From positions 44,025 to 108,024 of the forward strand of contig CAJTUV010000007.1 in NCBI GenBank assembly GCA_910579515.1: 64,000 nucleotides of DNA, written 5' to 3'. Source of the DNA: an uncultured Hungatella sp. GTDB taxonomy: Bacteria; Bacillota; Clostridia; Lachnospirales; Lachnospiraceae. This document shows, in pieces, positions 16,465-25,174 of this stretch. How positions within the stretch are numbered: position 1 is the first letter of the stretch; every line of letters starts with the position of its first letter. A program made the translations under genes and the position numbers. The notes beneath the pieces were generated by a model. That model saw only the letters and a list, made by a program, of their open reading frames with translations, did no database searches and had not been told where the DNA came from.

Positions 16465-16493
16465 ATTATATACACGTTTTTCTTTGATGTCAA
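16465..16493 (-). promoter_or_regulatory. Sigma-A promoter of the str operon
   Basis: On the minus strand a perfect TTGACA (16488-16493) and a perfect TATAAT (16465-16470) are separated by 17 bases. The -35 box overlaps the TGA stop codon (16490-16492) of the upstream D-aminoacylase-like gene, so the accessory locus abuts the housekeeping operon with no spare sequence. Confidence 0.88.
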
Positions 16494-18112
16494 GGAAAAG
16501 ATGAAAAAAGAAGAGAACCAGAAGTCTGGTTTAGAATTACATCATTTTTTACTGCAATCGTTCCGTTTATGATACAGTACCGAAGTCCCGTGGCGTATTG
16601 AGCGGGTGCTGTGTAGGTGGCTTTACTCTGAAACTCATTTGGACTGAAGATGTTGAGATCACAGGGGTAGCCCTCTTTTATCATTCCCCGCCTCAGTTTC
16701 ATCCGAATTGCAGGAATTGCAGTCATCTTGGCAACGGCTTCTTGTATTGTCATCACGTCCCGCTTTACAGCATATTCTTGCAGAAAATGAGGGAACGCCC
16801 CATACATTCTGGGGTGAAGCCGGTCCGTCTCCGCATAGATGGCGTCGGAGATGACGCAGCTGTAGGGCAGTTTGGCAATGGCATCAATGTCGCTTTGCTC
16901 CATGCTGTGAATGGTCATAGCCACGGCTCCGTTCTCTGTTGTCAGCAAATCTGCCATAGCCTCCACCTCATCCGCAAAGCCGCTCCGAGCAGCGATCTCA
17001 CAGAGATTTTTCCCGATTTTCCATTGATTTTCTTCTTTTGATACAGAGGAGATGACGGCTTTGTCCCATTCAAGAGAAATCACATAGTTATCCCAGTCCT
17101 CATAAGTATTTTGAAGCATACGGCGAAGCAGCCTCTTTCCCTCTTCGGTTTTCATTTTTTCCAGAGCGCCGAAAAGATTTCCAGAGATAAACTGGGGTGG
17201 AATCAGAGACATCAGCGTTGTAGAGCCACAGTCATAGGGATAAAAATCACAGGATACCTTTATCCCTTCCCTCTGAGCCTTTTCGATCACGCCCATGGCA
17301 CGAAAGATTTCTTTTCCCCAATTTATCAGACCACAAGATTTAAAATGACTGATTTCCAACCTGCAGCCTGCTCTCTCTGCTATCTCTATAGCCTCCTTTA
17401 CGCTCTTTACCAGACTGTCTCCCTCTCCACGAATATGAGCTGTGAGAATCCGGTCATATTTCCCCAGCGGTTTTAAGATTTCTCCAAGTTCCTCTGGCGT
17501 TTCATAGATTTCTGGAAGGTACATAAGCCCGACAGACACGCCGGGCGCCCCCATCTTCAGCGCTTCCTCTATGATCTCTTTACATTGCAGCCTTTCATTT
17601 GGCAGCAGAGGGCCTTTCAAAAAACCTCGAACCGCAATCCGCACAGAACCCATGCCAATCATGGCCGCCGTGTTTACAGGGAGCCGGCATCGCTTCATTC
17701 GTTCCATATAAGATCTATAATCAGTTATATCAGAATATCTTTCATACTCCCCCAGAACCGGCCCATAGTAATCCCGCGTTTCTTTTTGCACGACCGGATC
17801 TGGATTTACAGGGTACATGGAAATCCCACAGTTTCCCGTCACCAGAGTTGTAATCCCCTGTCTTAACAAAACCTCTCCATAATTTGAATTTCCCGTCGCT
17901 TTGTCAAAGGGGCTTTTATCGCAGTGTCTGTGAATGTCCACAAATCCCGGCGTCACAGCCAGGCCCATGGCCTCAATTTCCATGTCCGCCTGTTTTTTTA
18001 TATCTGGCCCTACTTCACGGATAAAACCGTCTTCTGCATAGATATCTGCAGTGACAGGCTCTAATCCTGTCCCGTCATATACGTTTCCTTTTTTTATTAG
18101 TAATGTGCTCAT
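16490..18112 (-). CDS. N-acyl-D-amino-acid deacylase family amidohydrolase
   Basis: This 540-residue protein belongs to the amidohydrolase-3/D-aminoacylase family, which removes N-acyl groups from D-amino acids or related amides with zinc. The HxH metal motif appears as DIHRHCD (about 59-65). The bridging cysteine is in VTGNCGIS, further ligands are in HIRGEGDS and ISHFKSC, and the catalytic aspartate is probably in VISDAIYAETDRLHPR. No signal peptide is present, so it is cytoplasmic. It is the last gene of the catabolic locus, four bases after the PLP-enzyme gene. The exact substrate is unknown; urease-like hydantoinase activity is a less likely alternative. Confidence 0.8.
   Translation of the reverse strand: MSTLLIKKGNVYDGTGLEPVTADIYAEDGFIREVGPDIKKQADMEIEAMGLAVTPGFVDIHRHCDKSPFDKATGNSNYGEVLLRQGITTLVTGNCGISMYPVNPDPVVQKETRDYYGPVLGEYERYSDITDYRSYMERMKRCRLPVNTAAMIGMGSVRIAVRGFLKGPLLPNERLQCKEIIEEALKMGAPGVSVGLMYLPEIYETPEELGEILKPLGKYDRILTAHIRGEGDSLVKSVKEAIEIAERAGCRLEISHFKSCGLINWGKEIFRAMGVIEKAQREGIKVSCDFYPYDCGSTTLMSLIPPQFISGNLFGALEKMKTEEGKRLLRRMLQNTYEDWDNYVISLEWDKAVISSVSKEENQWKIGKNLCEIAARSGFADEVEAMADLLTTENGAVAMTIHSMEQSDIDAIAKLPYSCVISDAIYAETDRLHPRMYGAFPHFLQEYAVKRDVMTIQEAVAKMTAIPAIRMKLRRGMIKEGYPCDLNIFSPNEFQSKATYTAPAQYATGLRYCIINGTIAVKNDVILNQTSGSLLFSSFP
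16503..16531 (-). terminator. Possible terminator inside the 3' end of the D-aminoacylase gene
   Basis: A seven-base perfect stem, AACCAGA (16516-16522) with TCTGGTT (16525-16531), is followed on the minus strand by CTCTTCTTTTTTC. It lies within the last coding codons of the gene and just before the str promoter. It would end the locus transcript before it runs into rpsL. The two-base loop is tight, so the real pairing is probably shorter. Confidence 0.5.
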
Positions 18113-18114
18113 AT

Positions 18115-19239
18115 CTATCTGTCCCTATGCTTCTCTTCCAGACGGTTCCTTGCGCAAACCGACCACATGCCTTCTATCCTTTTATGGTTTACGACAACTG
18201 CGCTTTCATACAAAGCCGTGGTGGGGCAGATGTGCCAGGGCAAGACATAGAGAATCTGTCCGACCCTTGGCCGCTTGTCTTCGTACCCCTCTTCCATCTG
18301 AAAAGTCCAGTGCTCCTCACTCTGAAATAACGGAAACGCATGATGCACATCTATCAGCACTCCCTGATAAATCTGTTCTGCCGAGATCGCTTTGTATCCA
18401 CAGTCAATAGTAAAATATCCCCTGTCAGGATGGCTGACAACCCTGACCAAAATTGCAGCAGCCGGTTCAAAATTCAAGTCAGGAAATTGTTCTCTATATC
18501 CTGCATCGTAAATAAAAACCGTTCCAGGAGAATAATACACAAAAGCCTCTCTCATTTCCTCTGCATAACAGGGAAATGTAGGGCTTCCGCCCATAATCAT
18601 AAGGGGCTTTTCATTCCATCCTGACATTTTTCCTATTTCCAGACGAAGTTCTTCCATCGTTCCCATAACGCGCTCTGACCGCTCTTTCAGGTCCTTTTCA
18701 TGACGGTTTCCGTCATAACAGTGAAATCCAGTCAATCTCAGACCCTTTATCCCTTTCAGCGCCTTATAAAAATCACAAAGGCAATCCACCTTTACCCCTG
18801 TCCGATTCATTCCTGTATTCACATCTACGCAGAAATTCACAGTCACGCCTTGTTGTTCTGCCTTCACAGCCAGCTCTCTTATCTGCCCCTTCTCATCCCC
18901 GATTGCATAAAACTTTTTCTCTGGCCATCGGTTTACAAGATCCAGAAAACGTCCCTGGTTCGGCCCTACCAAGGGATACGCCAAGAGAATGTGCTCTCCT
19001 CCTGCCCTAGCTGCCATCTCTGCCTCAACGATGGTTGCACATTTAAACCGCTTAATCCCCATCTCAACCTGCATTTTTACAACCTCAGCCATTTTGTGAG
19101 ATTTTACATGCGGCCAGAGACGGTCCGCTCCCCCAGCCATAGCGATTGCATGATTTATATTTTTTTCAATCCCATCTCTGTAATAAATCAATGCCGGAGA
19201 AGGAACCATCTCCTCTCCCTGAAAGTGGTATGTCTTCAT
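18115..19239 (-). CDS. PLP-dependent D-serine dehydratase / D-threonine aldolase-like protein
   Basis: This 374-residue fold-type III PLP enzyme has an alanine-racemase-like barrel with the cofactor lysine in WPHVKSHK (Lys46). Its C-terminal domain has the metal-ligand pair of DSD1-type D-serine dehydratases, His and Cys in LPWHICPTT. Family members dehydrate D-serine or cleave D-threonine. The start at 19239 is chosen for its GAGGG site; an ATG at 19257 overlaps the previous stop (ATGA) but has no site. Its neighbours, a D-aminoacylase-like enzyme and RidA, support D-amino acid breakdown. Confidence 0.78.
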   Translation of the reverse strand: MKTYHFQGEEMVPSPALIYYRDGIEKNINHAIAMAGGADRLWPHVKSHKMAEVVKMQVEMGIKRFKCATIVEAEMAARAGGEHILLAYPLVGPNQGRFLDLVNRWPEKKFYAIGDEKGQIRELAVKAEQQGVTVNFCVDVNTGMNRTGVKVDCLCDFYKALKGIKGLRLTGFHCYDGNRHEKDLKERSERVMGTMEELRLEIGKMSGWNEKPLMIMGGSPTFPCYAEEMREAFVYYSPGTVFIYDAGYREQFPDLNFEPAAAILVRVVSHPDRGYFTIDCGYKAISAEQIYQGVLIDVHHAFPLFQSEEHWTFQMEEGYEDKRPRVGQILYVLPWHICPTTALYESAVVVNHKRIEGMWSVCARNRLEEKHRDR

Positions 19240-19253
19240 AGCTTTTCCCTCTG

Positions 19254-20362
19254 TCATCGAAACGTCTTCAGCTCCTTATAGATTTGTTCCAGCAATGGAT
19301 AAGAGCGTTCAAAATATGTCATATGATATGCTCCCTTATACCGTTTAAGAAGTTCCTCTGTGTATGCTAAAACCTGGTCCACATCTGCCATTCTGGGCAT
19401 AAATCCAGTCATTGTCTGGAAATTTCCATAACAGATCTTATCAACGGCATCGTCAGGCAGACCAATCCCTTTCATCTCAAATCCATATCCCTCGAAGGAG
19501 TCCTCTGTCTCCAGAAATCTGCAGATAGATTTCACATTTTTCCTGGCATACTCTATCTTTTCTTCCATTGGAGTCATACCGTCTGCACTCAGTCCGCCAT
19601 TATCCGTTCCCAGCAAAATCCGGTTTTGATATGTTAAGAAAAAATCGTGCCACTGTTCTGGAATTTTGGCAAAATTCTGATACATCTCTGTCCCAGGCGT
19701 CAAGTCAAACCAGACCTTTGGGAAGGTTTCCATCACATATTCCGCCCGCCTGATATCATCTGACAGAAAATAGAAATGAGCCAGAACGACTTTCAGTCTT
19801 GGGTGGGTCTTCAATACCTTCTCCATCTCCTGATAAATCTCTTCCTTAGTGGCATAACTTTCATCCTCATAACACCATCCCCGTTCAATGGCAAAGGAAG
19901 GACATGTTTCCCGCTTCCAGAAGGTTTCTGGATCGTTTACATGCAAAAGAACCGGAATCTGCTTCTCCTCAAGATATCCAAACATTTCCTCATAGCACGG
20001 TTTACTCAGCCATGCCTGACCAAGATTACGAAGAAGCATGGGCTTCATCTCCAGAAGTTTGATACCGTCATAGCCCATTGCCATAAATCGTTTCACCTGT
20101 CTCAAAAAATCCTCTGGTTCACCCCCCTTGGGGTATAGTAGTCCAGCCCTGCATAAGCGTAAACTTTCCCTGGATTTTTCAGTTTAAACAACATCATAAG
20201 GGGATTCTGGTTCACATACTCTGGGCTCCACAAAGGCGCTCCAGCCACCACAGCCTGCCCAGCGCCTGCCCTCTCATATAATGTTCTGGAATCCTCTAAA
20301 AACTGTTCCAATCCCTGATAGCCACCGTGAAGATGGCTGTGACTGTCAATGATTTTTCTCAT
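19254..20362 (-). pseudogene. Amidohydrolase (PF04909-like), frameshifted copy
   Basis: Two adjacent reading frames together match the 373-residue amidohydrolase at 24035-25156 from end to end. The first starts at the ATG at 20362 (MRKIIDSHSHLHGGYQG) and runs in frame to a stop near 20102. The second continues one frame back (PEDFLRQVKRFMAMGYDG) to 19254. The switch falls at a C4-AA-G6 tract (20122-20133), where one missing base would explain it. HxH, LAHFYFLSD and GTDNG metal-site motifs are all retained. It may be a decaying duplicate, a sequencing error in a homopolymer, or slippage-dependent expression. Confidence 0.75.
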
Positions 20363-20390
20363 GCTTCCCCCTTCATCGACTGACATTCCC

Positions 20391-22760
20391 TTACAAAACA
20401 TCGGCTGCAATCCATAACCAGCGTCCTGCTGGCGTTGTCCAGACTTCGCGATATGTAGCAATATTGGCTTGTGGAAAATAGGGAATATCCTCATTTGCCA
20501 GAGTCTGCACTCCTACCGGAATTTCACCCACTGTTTCTCCCAGCAATGCCGTATATTGCTGACCGTAAAATGTCCCCGCACCATAAATCAGGGACTGTCC
20601 AAAAGGATTTTTCCCCAGCGTCCAGTAAAGCTGTTCCTTTCCCACCTGAATCAAAGCGTCATCACCAAAATAGTTTCCAACCAAGGCCGCAGCCTTCCCC
20701 ATAGAGAGATGAAGTGCAGAATTTCCGCGATAGGAAAACCACACAGGAAAACATTTCAGATAATATCCATTCCCCAGAGAAATTCCCTGCCTAAGCTGCT
20801 CTAAATAGTTTGGCTTCTCCCGTTCATAGTCTACTTTGGGGTGAATCAGCTGAAATGTCTCATAGTCTTCCACTTCTGTCTCTGAAAAAATCCCTGCTGG
20901 AAGCATTCCATAAGGCGCCGTATACTCTGCCAATGCCAAAAGATATTGGCCATAAAGCCTCATGGAAGTCTCCCACTTTTGCCGGTCTGAATGTTTGGGC
21001 ACAGCGGTACATGCCTCATGTAGTGCCTGTACAAAGATATGGTCCCTGCTTTGGTGAGAAAAATGTACAATCGTCTTTTTGGATTCATCCCGATAGAAAA
21101 ATCCGTGAATCGGCAATTTTTCATTGTCTGTCTCCTGACACATAAGCAGCTTATCTATATATTCTACAAGGTAATCCACATACGCCTCGTCTTTCGTCGC
21201 CTTGTATAGAACAGAAGCCGCCCAACCGGCTGCCCCATAGTACTGAGACAGGCTGGCGCTGGCCGTATGCTCCTTTGTATAAGGCTCCTCTAGTCCAATC
21301 CTTGAAAAACGTGTCGCCGCAAACTCATAATCCTCTTTTGCCGCCTCCACACATTTCCAGGCCAATGCTTCATCCTCTTTAGCAAACATGATTCCTGCAT
21401 ACGCTTCCACACCCGCCATCACAAAATTGTCAAAACTCCGATTATGGACTCTGGCCTCACAATCATCCATATTTCCAATCCAACCGTCAGTCCACCGGCG
21501 AATCGTGGCCCCTGTCGCCCGATACCCATCCCCAAACCGCATTCTCAGAATAAAGTCCAATCCCCAGTTGGCTTCTTCCATTAAACGCATGTAAAGTCTG
21601 GGATTGCGCTCCTTTACTGTGTGAGCCGTCTGAAGAAGAGCATGAGTCACCTCCGCAGATTGAATCGTCTGCTGAGAAACATCTGCAGCATCATGCCATC
21701 CGCCCTGATAAGCCAGAATCAATCCGTTATGGCGCGCAGTCACATCGCCATGGCACACTCCATGCTTCTGTAAAACCGGATACCCGCACCGCTCACTAAA
21801 CAGGAAATTCACCAGCTTCCACACTGTCTCCTCCATAACCGTATCTGAAATCTGAAATTTTTCGCTGATAAATTCTCCTACTTTAATCCGGTAGATTCCT
21901 TCCTTTTCTACCTCTGTAAAATCCAGAACCCCAAAACAGCCGAAGTGATTTCGCTTCTCCTGAACTTGTCTGGTATACACAACATGGTCGTCGTTCCCGT
22001 CCAGAATGAAAAACGACTTCGCTTCTGTATTCGCCACCGCTGTCTTTACGCCGTTTTTAAAATATCCTGCTGTAGAATAGACCGCTGTATTCTTCCGGCA
22101 CTGCCATCCATAAACCACGTTACAGTATTCTGCCTCCTGAAACCGAATATCGCAGATTTCAAAACGCAGGTCTTCTCCACCACTTAATTCCTGCCCATAG
22201 CGATGAACATTAAAAGAAATTTCCTCAATCTTATCATGAGCAATGGATTCTATCTCCCAGATGCAGGTATTCCATTGATGATTTTTTAAATTAATGGCAT
22301 GAAATCCTTCTCGAGAGTAGGCATCAGGAATCTTTATTTCTCCATTGTTCGTAAACCCCACCCGAATAATGGGGCTGTGAAGCCCTGGGCATACAGGACG
22401 GATTCGAAACCAAATCCGATTTCCAGCTGACAGCTCCATACCAGATACATCCAGCCTGGCAATATAGGATCCAAATGTTGCATAATACCCGTTGGCTGCA
22501 TCCACAGAGCGAACCTCATTTTCCGGCCAATGCTCTGCTCTGGATTTCGTGGTCAGGGCAATCACACCATCATTTGCAAGCTCTGCGCTTCCCTCGCCGT
22601 CAAAACTCCACCTGTCCAGAGATTTTCCATCCCACACCTTAACATCCTTTAGAACCTTCTTACTTAAATTTCTGTCTTCGACGCTCTGGCTTTCATCCAC
22701 GCTCAGCGGCTTATGAATCCACAAGGACTCTTCCAGACGTTTTTCAAATTTTTCATCCAT
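20391..22760 (-). CDS. Cytoplasmic glycoside hydrolase family 9 protein (copy B)
   Basis: This 789-residue protein has an N-terminal beta-sandwich region (about 40-215), a CelD-type Ig-like domain (about 216-310) and a GH9 (alpha/alpha)6 catalytic domain (about 312-789). The GH9 catalytic aspartates are in GGWHDAADVS (Asp357 and Asp360), the C-terminal family block is LYWTLGKNPFGQS (711-723), and a candidate acid is Glu772 in TYREVW. There is no signal peptide, unlike secreted cellulases. This fits intracellular GH9 exo-acting enzymes such as exo-beta-glucosaminidases. It is paralogous along its whole length to the protein at 26339-28705. Confidence 0.85.
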   Translation of the reverse strand: MDEKFEKRLEESLWIHKPLSVDESQSVEDRNLSKKVLKDVKVWDGKSLDRWSFDGEGSAELANDGVIALTTKSRAEHWPENEVRSVDAANGYYATFGSYIARLDVSGMELSAGNRIWFRIRPVCPGLHSPIIRVGFTNNGEIKIPDAYSREGFHAINLKNHQWNTCIWEIESIAHDKIEEISFNVHRYGQELSGGEDLRFEICDIRFQEAEYCNVVYGWQCRKNTAVYSTAGYFKNGVKTAVANTEAKSFFILDGNDDHVVYTRQVQEKRNHFGCFGVLDFTEVEKEGIYRIKVGEFISEKFQISDTVMEETVWKLVNFLFSERCGYPVLQKHGVCHGDVTARHNGLILAYQGGWHDAADVSQQTIQSAEVTHALLQTAHTVKERNPRLYMRLMEEANWGLDFILRMRFGDGYRATGATIRRWTDGWIGNMDDCEARVHNRSFDNFVMAGVEAYAGIMFAKEDEALAWKCVEAAKEDYEFAATRFSRIGLEEPYTKEHTASASLSQYYGAAGWAASVLYKATKDEAYVDYLVEYIDKLLMCQETDNEKLPIHGFFYRDESKKTIVHFSHQSRDHIFVQALHEACTAVPKHSDRQKWETSMRLYGQYLLALAEYTAPYGMLPAGIFSETEVEDYETFQLIHPKVDYEREKPNYLEQLRQGISLGNGYYLKCFPVWFSYRGNSALHLSMGKAAALVGNYFGDDALIQVGKEQLYWTLGKNPFGQSLIYGAGTFYGQQYTALLGETVGEIPVGVQTLANEDIPYFPQANIATYREVWTTPAGRWLWIAADVL

Positions 22761-22772
22761 ATTCGCGGCCTC

Positions 22773-23243
22773 TTAATCCTGATACTCCACCAAAAGCTCG
22801 ATTTCCACTGGGATATTGCCTGGGCAGGAATTAGTTCCCATGGCCGTCCTGGTAGGAAGCCCTCTCTCCTCGCCAAACAAGTCCAGAAGAAGTTCTGAAC
22901 CGCCGTTGATTACCTGAGGATGCTGTGTAAAATCGTCTGTACAATTTACAAATCCCAGTACTTTTACACACCGCTTGATTCGATTCAAATCCCCAAGTTT
23001 GGCCTGAAGATTAGCAAGAAGGTTCAACATACAAGCACGAGCAGCCTCTCTCCCCTCCTCCAGTGTCAAATCCCTTCCTACTTTACCCAGAAGCTGCTTT
23101 CCATCGCCAATGTCATTGCCGCAGCCAGAGCAGTACAGTAAATGATCCCCAAATTCCATCACTGGTGAATAAATCCCGCCTTTGGGCGGCGGAGCCGGAA
23201 GCGTGATTCCCATTTCCTTCATCTTTTCATAAATATCTGCCAT
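22773..23243 (-). CDS. RidA/YjgF-family enamine/imine deaminase
   Basis: This 156-residue protein belongs to the RidA (YjgF/YER057c/UK114) superfamily, longer subgroup. Segments such as DHLLYCSGCG, CMLNLLANLQAKLGDL and LPTRTAMGTNSCPGNIPVEIELLVEY show the fold. RidA enzymes hydrolyse 2-aminoacrylate and related imines formed by PLP dehydratases. The usual active-site arginine is probably that in LPTRTA. Its position in an operon with a D-serine-dehydratase-like enzyme makes such a housekeeping link plausible. It lies 12 bases upstream of the GH9 copy B start. Confidence 0.82.
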   Translation of the reverse strand: MADIYEKMKEMGITLPAPPPKGGIYSPVMEFGDHLLYCSGCGNDIGDGKQLLGKVGRDLTLEEGREAARACMLNLLANLQAKLGDLNRIKRCVKVLGFVNCTDDFTQHPQVINGGSELLLDLFGEERGLPTRTAMGTNSCPGNIPVEIELLVEYQD

Positions 23244-23273
23244 CTTTTTATTCCCTCTCTTTCTATGTCAATC

Positions 23274-24035
23274 TCAATTCAACACGCCTGCGCTCCAGCG
23301 GATGATGTTGGCCAGCAATTTGGGATATCCCTCCCAGGAAAGGACAGAACGCGGAGCCCAATCCGGCGCACAATCTGTAGTAAACGCGAAGGTTCTTCCC
23401 TTTCCATATCTTCTGCCTGCCAGAAACGGGTCCCCATAAAACGTAGCGAATAATTCTGCATCCTCTTTTATCACGGTCTTATTATACCCGCCAAACGGAG
23501 GACAGTCTTCCATCCGAATCCCTTCGAATAATCTTGTATTCCCTGAATAGGTTACCTCCACAAAGACGCCTTCTGGACACTCCACCCTGTCGTCATAATT
23601 CGAGATGGAGACCGGAAGCGCCTTAGCCAAAGGCGTCAAGTTGTACCTTGCCTGATTTCCAATGCCAGAAAAACTAAAATAGCCGCCCACCATCACAACA
23701 CCGCCGCCCTGCTCTACATAACCAGCAAGCTCCTGCAGCCTGTTGGGATTGCGTTTTCCCTCCTGGTTTGGGGGCTGAGTAAGCATGGTATCGCTTCCCA
23801 CGTCACTTAAAATCACCACATCATATGCCCCGAAATCTTCCCTCCTTACAGGACACTTTTCTGGAATATCATGAGTAACAATCAAGGTGACGTCAAATCC
23901 CTCTTTTTCCAGCATGGCGGCAATCTCTGTCCCAAAATGCCCGTATTGAGGCAAGGTCACATAATTTCTGCCGCGGACAAACGTGTGGGTAGCGCTATAA
24001 CTCTCTCCAAGAAGTAAAACCCTGCATTTTTCCAT
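23274..24035 (-). CDS. Glutamine-amidotransferase-like protein (PF07090/ThuA-like)
   Basis: This 253-residue protein resembles the GATase1-like family once called DUF1355, with a flavodoxin-like core: VLLLGESYSATH at the N-terminus, YDVVILSDVGSD in the middle and GGGVVMVGGYFSFSG afterwards. No classic nucleophile-elbow cysteine is obvious at the expected place, so amidotransferase activity is doubtful. Members often sit beside sugar ABC transporters. The start overlaps the amidohydrolase stop as TAATG. Function unknown. Confidence 0.65.
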   Translation of the reverse strand: MEKCRVLLLGESYSATHTFVRGRNYVTLPQYGHFGTEIAAMLEKEGFDVTLIVTHDIPEKCPVRREDFGAYDVVILSDVGSDTMLTQPPNQEGKRNPNRLQELAGYVEQGGGVVMVGGYFSFSGIGNQARYNLTPLAKALPVSISNYDDRVECPEGVFVEVTYSGNTRLFEGIRMEDCPPFGGYNKTVIKEDAELFATFYGDPFLAGRRYGKGRTFAFTTDCAPDWAPRSVLSWEGYPKLLANIIRWSAGVLN

Positions 24036-25156
24036 TACAGATTCTCCTGTGCTATAAAAGCCTTAATTTCTCTCTGAATAAATCCCATCAGTTCCATTTC
24101 CTTTTCATAATAAGGAATTTCCGTATTGCGATAGCACTCCATCATTTCCTCCACATAGGCAAGTCCCTTTCTGGCGTCCATGTCCTTTGGAGCGCTCCCA
24201 GCCATACATTCAAAGTTTTTGTAATATATTTTTTCCAGAACCTTCTGAGGCAGATTGATTCCTCTAACCGTAAATCCATATCCTTCAAACACGTCTCCAG
24301 TCTGAAGGAACCGATGCTGCACTTGTGCATTTTCCTCTGCAAGGCTAAACCGTTCTTCAGTGTCCGAGGTCCCACCCCAGCCATTGTCTGTACCATAAAG
24401 AATCCGGTCCTGATACTTCATAAAAAACTCTCTCCACTCGTCAGGCCTTTTAGAAAAATTCTCGTACATTTCTCTTCCGGGAGTAATGTCAAACCGGACA
24501 AAGGGATATTTATCCATGGTCTTTTGGGCACGTTCCAGCTGATCTGACAGGAAGTAGAAATGAGCAAGAGAAATATTCAGTTTCGGATGCCGGTCTAATA
24601 CCCTCTCAATATTGGCGTAAAAATCCTCCAGAGGCGGAAAGCTGCCATCGCCGCAAAACCACCCAGACTCCAGCGCCAGTTTTGTACAGCGGCTTCTGTC
24701 CCAATACGTTTCCGGATCTCCCATATGAAACAGCACCGGAGCGCCGGTCTCTTCCATAAATCTCCACATGCCCTCATATTTTTCAGAAGATAATTCAGGG
24801 CAGCCTAGCTGCTTATACACCATAGGCTTTAGCTCTACCATCTTGATGCCGTCAAATCCCATATCTAAATACTGTATTGCCTGAAGCTCCAGATCTTTTG
24901 GCGCTTTTCCTTCAGGAAGATAATAATCAAATCCGGCATAGGAGTAAAACTTTCCCGGGTACAACAATTTCAGCAGTATGGCCTGCTGATTCTGACTGAT
25001 GTTTTCCTCGCACCACTGAGGAATCATCACTACGTTCATGGCCTGCAATTTTTCCAGCTCCATCAGACGCTGATAAACCTCATAAAAAGCCAGCCCCTCT
25101 CCATAACCGCCCACCATGTGATGATGGGAGTCCACCATTTTTCCACGATATTTCAT
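24035..25156 (-). CDS. Metal-dependent amidohydrolase (PF04909-like), intact copy
   Basis: This 373-residue TIM-barrel hydrolase has the metal motif DSHHH near the N-terminus (about residues 9-13), LFHMGDPETYW (about 150), SLAHFYFLSD (about 200) and LYGTDNG (about 260). This family includes decarboxylases and lactonases as well as amidases, so the reaction is open. It lies 18 bases after the ROK regulator gene and is the intact paralogue of the frameshifted gene at 19254-20362. No signal peptide. Confidence 0.75.
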   Translation of the reverse strand: MKYRGKMVDSHHHMVGGYGEGLAFYEVYQRLMELEKLQAMNVVMIPQWCEENISQNQQAILLKLLYPGKFYSYAGFDYYLPEGKAPKDLELQAIQYLDMGFDGIKMVELKPMVYKQLGCPELSSEKYEGMWRFMEETGAPVLFHMGDPETYWDRSRCTKLALESGWFCGDGSFPPLEDFYANIERVLDRHPKLNISLAHFYFLSDQLERAQKTMDKYPFVRFDITPGREMYENFSKRPDEWREFFMKYQDRILYGTDNGWGGTSDTEERFSLAEENAQVQHRFLQTGDVFEGYGFTVRGINLPQKVLEKIYYKNFECMAGSAPKDMDARKGLAYVEEMMECYRNTEIPYYEKEMELMGFIQREIKAFIAQENL

Positions 25157-25174
25157 AATATAGTCCTTTCTGTC

